From contig CM076954.1 of the NCBI GenBank assembly GCA_039566865.1, positions 13,912,001-13,976,000 of the forward strand: a stretch of DNA of 64,000 nt, given 5' to 3'. Under the pieces are notes generated by a model. The model made no database searches and was not told the origin of the DNA. It saw only the letters and a list, made by a program, of their open reading frames with translations. The position numbers and the translations under genes are program-made. Origin of the DNA: Aurelia coerulea (taxonomy: Eukaryota > Cnidaria > Scyphozoa > Semaeostomeae > Ulmaridae). Shown here piece after piece: positions 55,922-64,000 of this stretch. Position 1 is the stretch's first letter. Every line of letters begins with the position of its first letter.

Positions 55922-56223
55922 TTTGTCACTACAAACAACAAACCAAGCCTAATAAGAATGAAGTAAATCAAGACTAGAATACATACATCAATTCCTTCAA
56001 GCGACAAGTGTTTATAATTAACAAGTTCAAAAAACAAACTCAACTAACATTAAATTGTCCCAATATCAATTTCATTTATTTGTTATTCGTTATCTGAGGA
56101 AATCGAATCTATCAATATTACAAAGCTGGTACGACTGCAACTATTTCTAGCCATGGCCAAGTTCTTCCCAATAAAATCTATTAACTAACGAGAAATCTAT
56201 CCCTAGACAGTTCACAGTTCGTC

Positions 56224-56624
56224 AACAGTAAAAACCCGCACATAAGAACCTATGATTTTGCACTCAGCCTGTTTAGGTTCTTATGCAATGAGGTACATTC
56301 AGTAATCAGGGTGTAGGTTCTTAAAAAAGGGAAATATGTGAATCTAAATCTTAGCCAAACTTATTTACACTCTTGACCCTATCCATTTCGACCCAAGCTT
56401 ACCGATGCTTATCACAGTTCTGCAAGTAATGTTTTGGAGTTCACGAAAGAGGTCGATTGGCAAACAGATTACATTTATTTCCTAATGAATGAATGAAAAC
56501 CTTTATCAAGAACCTAGTTACGATATCAGGCTGAAATAGTTCTTATCCATTGGGTACAAAATATATGATTTCAGGCTGTAGGTTCTTAATAAGTGAAGGT
56601 TCTTATGAGCGGGTTTTTACTGTA
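56224..56624. mobile_element. TACAGTA-class MITE
   Basis: ACAGTAAAAACCCGCACATA and TATGAGCGGGTTTTTACTGTA inverted; inner (A)TAAGAACCTA motifs as in 31353-31515. Confidence 0.82.
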
Positions 56625-56689
56625 TTTCAAAGGCACTGTAATCCATTAGGTCCGTTTTATCTGAAAGTGCTAAAAAATAAATTTGCGAA

Positions 56690-58310
56690 TTCTAGATATA
56701 TTTTGTGCTTGAGACATGCACCATATAACCTAGGAGTAGTTCATATGCTGCAACAGGAAGCGGAGATATTGATTTTAAAGTTGGACCTAAATCAGACTTT
56801 TGTTTACATGACCTGTAAGGTATGAAACTGCATACAACTGCTTGTTTCTAGGCTCAGACTTAGTCGATCTTTTTCATTTTAGTCTTATTCTGATCCCCTA
56901 ACCTAAATGTGTGCTTCATTAAGCATGCTCAAATATTTTGCTTTTTTATGACCGTTTCTAGACAATTGCACAATGGTACTTTACTAAAAATGTCTGTCTT
57001 CAAAAATCAATGGTTAAATTCAAACTTGAATACGAAAACTACATGCTTCGCTATGTTCTTCAAAACAATTTCAAATATTAGAAACACATTTGCAGCAAAG
57101 TTTTTACCAAAGGGCTGGTGCCAATTCACTTTCTAGGACAATTTTAATTTCACAGGATTGGTACATGATTTTTACATTTTGGTACATTTTGTGACGTCAA
57201 GTTAGTTAAAAGCGATGCAAAGTCAAAGGCCCCGTCCACACTGCTCCGTTTTTGTACAAAAACGGAGAGAAAAACCTCCGTTTTTGTGAAAGTGTTCACA
57301 CTGATCTGCACAAAACGTCACAAAAACAGAGGTTTTCGAAAACGCTATCAAAAGTGGATATCCACAAAAACGGAGGTTTCCGAAAACGCACTTGATCAGT
57401 GTGAACGCACAAACACGGAGGTTTTTGAAAACGCTCCAATATGCAACAATGAGTTTCACAAAAACGGAGCTATGTGAACGCACAAAAACGGAGGTTTTTC
57501 TCTCCGTATTTGTTATTAGGCGGATCAATGTGAGCGGACAAAAACGGATGTTTTTCCCTCCGTTTTTGTGCAAAAACGGAGCAATGTGAACGGATAGCTT
57601 GGATGCCACAAACACGGATACTAACAAAAACGGAGCAGTGTGAACGGGGCCAAAGGCTTGCCATTTCTTTTTCCTTTCAGCCTGCTAAAGCAGCGAGTGA
57701 AAAATGCTAAGGCTAAAATTGTATTTTGTTGCCATTTGTCCCATAAAGAATTCATAATTTTGTAAATTTCATTAGAATTTTAACAAATAATGCCTTGCGA
57801 AATGTCTCAAATGTTCATTGTCACATCGTTTTAACGTTTAAATAATGTCTTGTCACCTTTACTCCTTTCATTGGATATCTGTTAAAGTTTAGTGGTTAAA
57901 TATCAAAAACATTAGAAATCAAATTCTAAACAGTTTTGAAAAGCACAGCGAAGCAAATATTTTTGTGTCTAGACTTGAATTTTGCAACTGATTTTTGACA
58001 AAAATTTTGTAGAAAAGCACTGTTCTGCAATTGTCAAAAACGGTCAGAAAAGGCAAAACATCTAAGCATGCTTTGCTTGACATTGCCAAAATAAAAAGAT
58101 CAGTGACGTCTGAGGTTAGAAACAAGGCGTTGTAAACTGTTATCAAAACAGTGCACTGCCTCTACAGGTCATGTACACAAAGTTCTGATTTAGGCCCAAC
58201 TTTAAAAATCAATATCTCCACTTTCTGTTGACTGATCTTGAAAATGTTTGCAGCACATGAGTCCCGAGGTTATGGTGCATGTCTCAAGCCCAACAATTAT
58301 TGCAAAGTAC
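56690..58310. repeat. Long foldback of about 1.6 kb with an insertion in its loop
   Basis: GCTTGAGACATGCACCATA and TATGGTGCATGTCTCAAGC face each other, as do ATATTGATTTTAAAGTTGGA and TCCAACTTTAAAAATCAATAT-type segments and the GCTTCGC blocks further in. Element 57228-57651 lies between the arms. Confidence 0.7.
57228..57651. mobile_element. Foldback MITE with GGCCCCGT ends and ACGGAG repeats
   Basis: GGCCCCGTCCACACTGCTCC and GGAGCAGTGTGAACGGGGCC inverted. The body is built from ACAAAAACGGAG and CTCCGTTTTTGT units, about 18 in both orientations. A decayed half copy is at 51620-51765. Confidence 0.8.
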
Positions 58311-58472
58311 CTGAAGTTCCTTTCGAGTCATTGAATAAATCAGAAGATACATTAACCATTTATGTTTGTACAAAATCTTTTCATTGCCTTGATTAACACC
58401 CATGCTGCGAAATCCCACAGTTGTAGCTATGCGTGATTTTATTCCCAAGGAAATAACTTTGAGAACATATTT

Positions 58473-58500
58473 ACATTTACCCCCCCCCCCCCCTCCCTCC
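58473..58500. repeat. C run with CCTCC tail
   Basis: CCCCCCCCCCCCCCTCCCTCC just downstream of the ATG5 stop. Confidence 0.6.
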
Positions 58501-58532
58501 TCTCCTAGATTCCCGTTAATTTACAAACCTGT

Positions 58533-58723
58533 CTATTGTTCAATCATACAGATATGAAGAAAATTATCAGGGTGACTCAAATGTTCACTTAGCCACTGCG
58601 CAGGAGTTTCTAAAGGTGGTTCAACACCTTGAATAATCAGTCTCCATTGGCAACTGACAAAATCTCTTTCCAGTAGTTTCGATGAAACACTGTTGATCAA
58701 ATCTCGTAGTGTTAGAAATTCCC
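58533..58723 (-). CDS. ATG5: ATG5 last exon
   Basis: 191 bases, acceptor TTATTTCCTTCCAG, TAG at 58533-58535. Contains the almost invariant [20 protein letters not shown]. Confidence 0.95.
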
Positions 58724-61700
58724 CTGGAAGGAAATAAGAAACGTTAAATCAAGGTTTGCAAAACCTGGCTGGCTGTAACTTCTAGTCTAACATCACAAAG
58801 GATTTTCAGTTGTATCCACAAGTCAAATAAATGAAATAATAGGAAATAGCAGTGACAGAATATGTGTCCTGACTATTAGTCAATAGTCAAAAATGTATTG
58901 CGTCTTTGGTTCTATCGAAATTTGAGAATTAACAGCAATATAACGAGTCAAAAACCCCCTTGAAACAAACTTTTCCAGTTTCAAATCATGACAAATAAAT
59001 CTATCAATCAATCAATCAATCAATCAATCAAACAATCGATCAATCAATCAATCACTCAATCAATCAACATAAATTCGAGGAGATAATGCAAGTAGGTAGA
59101 CTGATTACGATTGAGTCCTAGTAATCGCTACCACCCACCCACCCTACTCGTTCATACTAGGACTTATGGCTTCCCAGCCAAATGGCTGGCCCTGTAGAGG
59201 ATTTGCCTCGCTTTCAGAATTGACCAGTGCTAAATTACGGAACAGCGCAGAGCAACAACAGCAACAACAGTTGCCCGGCAACCGCCATCGCGATTCTTCA
59301 TCAAGTCGGTAATGCACATTTTGATTTTCGTCTCCCAATTTGACAGTATGAGCGAGTAGGGTGGGTGGGTGGAAGCGATTACTAGGACTCAATCGTAATC
59401 AGTCTAGCAAGTAGGTACCCTCCATTCTCAGAATAAAGTCACGTGAGTTTTCCAAGTTCATCAAAGATAATGCTTTAGTATAGGGGATCTAAACGCATTT
59501 GAAGAGCTCAGTAAACCCTCCTAGGAAGATCAGACCTTAGCCTGGATCTAGTTCTAGCTAATAGCAAACAATTAATGTTTTTTTTCATTCTTGATATATG
59601 ACATATTCGTAAGTTTTGTATTTTAATTTCATACTGATGCGATATCATGTCAAAATATGAATTAATAAAAAATAATAATAAATAAATCTCAAAGTAACTA
59701 CAGTGCAGTAAATCTAACACGAGCCAAAATCGAACGCAAATGAACCTCCCTGAATTTGAACAGACTTCAAACCCTATGTTATGATTTGCAAGTCTTGTTA
59801 AGTTGACTTTAGCACTACAAATCTTTTCTGCAATTTTCCCCGAAATAGTGCCACATTACAAGAACTAAATCACCGAAAAGGGGGTAAAATGTTCACTAAA
59901 TTGTAGGCCTGACAGTTTCTGCAAAAACAGAAGTAACAAGTTAATACCTTTTGCTGACAATGGCCTGAATAGCATTTGAATATAAGGTCGATCGATCTAC
60001 AAGAGATACAAACAGTGTTATAACAAAGTACCCTAGGTACCAGGGTAACGGAAGAGTTGAATTTACATTAGGTAAACATCCTTTGCTCATGCCAGGTCAT
60101 TCCGTTACATAGATAAATCATTTTCCGATAGGCTGATGTAAAAAGTTTTTAATGACATTTTACTACAGAAAACCATTGAGATCCAGTGGGTCTCAAAAAA
60201 CGAGTAAAGAGCATACCAACCCCCCCCCCCCCCCCGCTTTCCTACAGCTCAAAACTCAAATATATGCGTCTCAAAATTCAAATTCTGCTTTTATCTATCT
60301 TTCGATTGTTGCCTATTTGACAACTCTTTCATTTATGGATTTGACTAGAAGTGTAATTCGTTAATGGAGTTTGAGTTTCAGGGAATATCTTAGACAAATG
60401 GTGTTCTTAAAATGCTTTACAATCTGCTGTGAGAGCCGTTGTAGCTCCCAATAGTAACTAATAGACCTTTTAGCTATTCTAAAACATCATCTGAATCGAA
60501 AACAATATTTGTATTCATTTTGTAGAATAGACCTTTTAGCTATTCTACAAAAGAGCCTGGATCGAGCGTTATTTTTATACACGAGGTTCGATAGAGTGGC
60601 GTTAGGGCTTCTATAAATATCGTGCATATTCGAAAATTCTACCAAGTGCACTTTGTAGAATTTTCGAATTTGCACAATAGTGATAGAAGCTCTTAACACC
60701 ACTCTATCGAGCCTCGCGTATAAAAATAACGCTCGATCCAAGCTCTTTTGTAGAATAGCTAAAAGGTCTATTTTAGAATGTGCACAATAGTGATAGAATC
60801 GTTAACGCCACTCAATCACATCTCTTGCATAAAAATGTAAAGAATATCGTTGGATCCAAGCTCTTTTGTAGAATAGCTGAAAGGTCCACGGCAGCATCGA
60901 TTCCAAATATTTAAAACGGTTGGTTTAAGATTTAATGAACTGTTTCTTTGAACTGAATGACTTCAAAGACACAATAGCTATTTTCCTATAATTCTACCGT
61001 TGGACCTTTCCGAAATCTTCAATATTTTCAGATTTAAGGTGTGTTTTCTTCTTTTCCAAAAATTCAAGAGAAATTAAAAAAAAAGTTAAAACCATCGTAA
61101 TTTCCGAACTGTTTGGCGCAAAATGAAATTATTTTCAAGAAACCATAGTTTACGAATGTCTACAACATAGTATCAAGCAAAATTCTTTCTGGTTTATGAT
61201 TTAGAAATTTGATGACATCATATCCATAAATTAGTTAGAATATAAAACACGCTGTAATTTCGAAACATATTCAAAATTTCTGTAAAGTCCAACAGTAGGA
61301 TTAAAGGTAAGTTGCCAAAGTTTCTTTCAAGCCATTCAACTACCGGGTGAGTCAGAAAAAAGGATCCCCGCTTGGAAGGCCACTGCTCCATGAATATCAA
61401 AGCAATAATATTGAAAACTGTCTTGTTTTATTGCCAATATGTTTAATTAGGTTCAGTAATTTACCCGACCTTAATCGGCCATTCCTTCCCGTGGATATGG
61501 GTGATTTTCTGCACAAAGCCCCTTCAAAAAACCTGCAAAACGAATGAAACAATGAGCACATTTTCCTTCCTAAAATTGATGAAACTTACATAAATTCATG
61601 TATTTTGTCCTCTTGAGAGAATGGAATCTTCCTGAATAGGTCATCGATACCAGGGGGAGGACTTGTTCATCCTCCCAAGAGGATAGCACGTGCCAAAGTG

Positions 61701-62143
61701 TTCACAAGTCATTGCTGTAAGGCCATTGTAAGGCAGAAATGTCAGGGAAATCTGGAAGGTTTTTTGAAGAGGCTTTCTGGAGAAGATACCTCATAATTTC
61801 AGAATGGAGTGGCCGATTTCAGTCAGGTAAATTTTATAGTAGATTTGAACATTTCTACCATTAAACTATATATTTGCCGATATCATTGTCTTGATATCCA
61901 GGGAGCCGTGACCTTTCAAACGGGGATTCTTTTTTCTGACTCACCCGGTAGAAGGAGTAGATCATATAATCCTACAGCCATCTTTTTATGCAGATTGAAA
62001 GATTTGGAATCTATGCTCCTGAAGGCTAGAAATGAAATCAAATTTCATTACCAGATAAATCCGAAACGGAATGTTTTTGAATGTTTCTCCATTAAGACGT
62101 TCCATGAGTCGCTTGTTAACGGACCAGAACTGGTCAAATTTAT
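58533..62143 (-). CDS. ATG5: ATG5 autophagy protein, C-terminal 110 residues (3 exons)
   Basis: Exons 62143-62052, 59996-59948 and 58723-58533 join in phase and end at TAG. [54 protein letters not shown] and DNFLHICMIEQ align with human [54 protein letters not shown] and DNFLHISIIPQ. ATG5 is conjugated to ATG12 and, with ATG16L1, drives LC3 lipidation on the growing autophagosome. The part present covers the C-terminal ubiquitin-like fold; the helical region with the ATG12-acceptor lysine and the N-terminal half are not in these exons. The first exon needs one base from upstream. I found no ATG5 sequence between 62144 and 64000, so either the 5' half lies beyond the edge or this copy is truncated. 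Confidence 0.93.
58998..59068. repeat. Tetranucleotide microsatellite (AATC)n
   Basis: About 17 units of AATC with single changes (AAAC, GATC, ACTC), next to the element at 59097. Confidence 0.9.
59097..59406. mobile_element. 310-bp foldback with perfect 9-bp duplication
   Basis: TAGACTGATTACGATTGAGT and its exact inverse form the ends (about 55 paired bases, including GTGGGTGGG). GCAAGTAGG flanks both sides (59088-59096, 59407-59415). Lies in an ATG5 intron. Confidence 0.92.
59948..59996 (-). CDS. ATG5: ATG5 middle exon
   Basis: 49 bases, [16 protein letters not shown], acceptor TATCTCTTGTAG, donor AAAG|GTATTA. Confidence 0.92.
60462..60888. mobile_element. Older hairpin element split by a younger copy
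   Basis: TAGACCTTTTAGCTATTCTA at 60462 and TAGAATAGCTGAAAGGTCCA at 60888 are the ends of a diverged family H copy; the 243-bp copy 60528-60770 lies inside. Confidence 0.7.
60528..60770. mobile_element. 243-bp hairpin element, family H copy 2
   Basis: Same length and termini as 49595-49837, in opposite orientation (arms read as the reverse complement). Few differences between copies suggest recent movement. Confidence 0.88.
60893..62017. mobile_element. F2-family foldback interrupted by a MITE
   Basis: AGCATCGATTCCAAATATTT and GATTTGGAATCTATGCT are F2-like ends, and CTATAATTCTACCGTTGGAC appears in the left arm. Element 61341-61950 is inserted in the right arm. No clean target duplication. 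Confidence 0.7.
61341..61950. mobile_element. TA-flanked MITE, TACCGGGTGAGTCA class
   Basis: TACCGGGTGAGTCAGAAAAA and TTTTTTCTGACTCACCCGGTA inverted; inner arms share GGATCCCCG/CGGGGATTC and TTCTCTCAAGAGG-type pairs. Relics at 12120, 13565 and 37145. Confidence 0.85.
62052..62143 (-). CDS. ATG5: ATG5 exon with FDQFW and IPFRIY
   Basis: 92 bases, acceptor TTCCTTCTCTTGCAG, donor CTG|GTAATG. The F2-type foldback ends about 35 bases beyond the donor. Confidence 0.95.
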
Positions 62144-62149
62144 CTGCAA

Positions 62150-63050
62150 GAGAAGGAAGAGACAACAATGAATGAGACTGATCCAAAATGGAATGGAATT
62201 GATAGTAAATGCATGATATTACGGGATAAGACATATGAGCGTCTGGGGAGATAAAATTTGGAGAAGCTGCCCGATAAAAAGTCAATTGTTTTTACGAAAA
62301 TTTGCCCGACTTACGGTGGGAATTCTTCATCAGTTGTAATTACAGAGAGATGAGGTTTTAAAATCAGATAGTCACGAAAACACAGTAAAGAATTACGGCA
62401 AAGCAGTGACAAAATTTTCCAATCTTAGGAGTTACTTTCTTGGCCCACATTGTAGATAAACGAAAACGTCAAAAGCGAGCTGAATAAAATTTTTGGATTC
62501 TATAATACGAAATCAATAAAAAGAGAAACCCTCGTTACCAAAACGTTTAAATTTTCAGCCAATCAAGTTTCTTATAAATCAAAACGTGTATACGCAGGGA
62601 ATGACGCCAAAGGGAAACAGTTAAGTCTCGCCTTTAAGAAACTACTTTACATGAAACTCAGACCCTGAATTTTTGTGAGAACAATGGGAGAACAATATAG
62701 TAATTAAGGGGGAACAGTAACACTAAGACTTTTGCTTTCATAACCTTAAGAAACATTAAATTTGTTATTTTCATTTTTAGTACGCTATTAAAATGAGCGA
62801 CTTGAGCTAAATGGCATGGTCTATAAATAGGACACAAAGAAAAAACAAGGTACACATGCCGTTGTTTCTTTGACTTTGTTGTGTTGGTGCATGCGCCGAT
62901 ATCGTCAAAACAATGGGCTACTCATAGACCTTTCAGATTCCAGTCTTACAACGTTCTTACAAACATTGTACTAAAGTAAAATGTGACGGTTATAACCAAC
63001 CCCCCGTCTAGAAACAATGGGGGAAACAGTTGCAATAAACATCAGACGTA
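62150..63050. other. No exon found upstream of the ATG5 fragment
   Basis: Searched on the minus strand for the missing ATG5 exons (the QLWMGLQN, YYLLLPR and WHYPIG regions) without success. A hAT-type MITE piece is at 62245-62320. The rest is AT-rich. Confidence 0.4.
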
Positions 63051-63052
63051 AC

Positions 63053-63364
63053 AATTTCATTTCTCGCTCCCAGTCTCGTTCACTTTCATCATTTGATGTG
63101 ATAAGGATGCCCTGTCGATAATGAGACGTAGCAATTTCAAATTTCGCTCCCGGTCTCCTTCAGTTTCTTCTTTTGATGTAACAAGAATGCCCCGTTGATA
63201 ATGTGACGTCATGATTTACATTTTCGCTCCCAGTCTCCTGCAATCTCTTCATTTGATGTAACAAGAATGGTATGTTACTAATGTGACATCATGATTTCGA
63301 TTTTTGTTTCCAGTCTCCGTCATTTCCTTCATTTGATGTAACGAGAATATGGCGTCACAATGCA
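63053..63364. repeat. About 80-bp tandem repeat, nearly four units
   Basis: Each unit contains TCGCTCCCAGTCTC, TTCATTTGATGTAACAAGAAT and TGTGACGTCATGATTT or variants. Unit 2 carries a full CRE-type palindrome TGACGTCA (63204-63211); other units have TGACATCA or TGGCGTCA. Confidence 0.8.
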
Positions 63365-63483
63365 ATCACAACATGATACGATGCATCGCTGCATTATTTC
63401 CACACTGAGTTTAAACCGATCATTTTGCAAGCGCGCCTGCTAATTATCGAAGTTTATCGATATTAGAATTAACATAATTCACA

Positions 63484-63705
63484 ATGAATGCATCAAAAAC
63501 TCGACGAGTACGTAAGAAAGGAAAAGAGCGTGAAATGACAGTCCGTGAAGAGTTGCAAGAAGTTAAAACTCAGATCGCCGCAATGCAGGAGCAGCTAGAA
63601 GATACCTTTGAAAGCAAAGAAAAGCTTCGCCGCCTAAACTTTCATTTGCTAGATGATTTGAAATTGGAAAAGGAATCTAAAATTCCATTTACACAAAGCT
63701 TTAAG
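63484..63705 (+). CDS. First exon of an unrecognised basic coiled-coil protein
   Basis: ATG at 63484, 74 codons, then a strong donor AAG|GTGAGT. The N-terminus is very basic (TRRVRKKGKERE, possible nuclear signal). It is followed by a heptad-like helix (ELQEVKTQIAAMQEQLEDTF, then KEKLRRLNFHLLDDLKLEKE). Later exons would lie beyond the window. The tandem repeat 120 bases upstream may belong to its promoter. It lies between the visible ATG5 exons and wherever the ATG5 5' half is, on the opposite strand, so it may be nested in an ATG5 intron. I do not recognise the family. Confidence 0.6.
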
Positions 63706-64000
63706 GTGAGTTGGGGGACGAGTGTAGTTTAGCGGGCGGCGCTAAATGTCATTTTCCTTACCACTATTGAACCTAACAAACCCTTTACCCTAAATTACCC
63801 TAACCTACCCTAACTAACCCTAACGTACCCTCATAACCCTAACTAACCCTGAAAACTCTTACCTTACCTTATGACATACAAGAACACAACATCGCCCACT
63901 AAACTGCACTCTAGCCGTGAGTGGGATTGCAAATCAATTCAAAGGCAATATGAAATGTAAGCAGGTTGTCTCTGAAACTTGTGCCCCATTTATGAGGCTC
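63706..64000. other. Intron start with CCCTAA-like repeats
   Basis: 63770-63860 holds about ten loose copies of (T)ACCCTAA, such as CCCTAACTAACCCTAACGTA. It resembles degenerate telomeric repeat but the unit length varies between 6 and 10. Confidence 0.5.

Noticed and set aside
63770..63860. Chromosome end (telomere)
   Set aside because: Units are irregular, the patch is under 100 bases and unique sequence follows on both sides.

Overview
This is a piece of an animal nuclear genome. It is AT-rich, its genes are split by many introns, it contains a tRNA-derived SINE and LINE fragments, and most non-coding sequence is short inverted-repeat (foldback) transposons. Exon phases and protein matches fit metazoan orthologues. 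A cnidarian or other early-branching invertebrate is my guess; nothing in the window proves the phylum. No bacterial, organellar or viral genes were seen. Layout: (1) 1-390 is a LINE fragment cut by the window edge. (2) About 1.9-19.1 kb, minus strand, holds an unrecognised multi-exon gene. Eleven exons join in phase; the protein is long, charged, Ser/Arg-rich and probably disordered, with five R-P-x-S-A motifs; its 5' end was not found. (3) 21.3-23.5 kb is a tandem duplication of about 1.1 kb with no recognisable gene. (4) 24,601-52,362, minus strand, is SWT1, the PIN-domain RNA endoribonuclease. A 20-exon model gives a continuous 970-residue protein with an N-terminal WW domain, the PIN domain with its acidic residues, and the conserved C-terminal region. 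Inside its second intron lies a cluster of up to five exon-like segments that I could not assign. (5) 58,533-62,143, minus strand, holds the last three coding exons of ATG5 (autophagy); its 5' half is not visible. (6) 63,484-63,705, plus strand, is a first-exon-like ORF for a small basic, coiled-coil protein, preceded by an 80-bp tandem repeat with a CRE-like site. The three minus-strand genes lie head to tail and have no obvious shared pathway: SWT1 is nuclear RNA quality control and ATG5 is autophagosome formation. The mobile fraction dominates. I found several foldback families with 9-bp target duplications (Mutator-like), TA-flanked Tc1/mariner-type MITEs of at least two terminus classes, hAT-type elements with 8-bp duplications, an almost perfectly self-complementary 243-bp hairpin family, and several nested insertions. 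Many sit within a few bases of splice sites. All boundaries were read by eye; exon models rest on splice signals, phase and remembered orthologue sequences, without alignment or transcript data.
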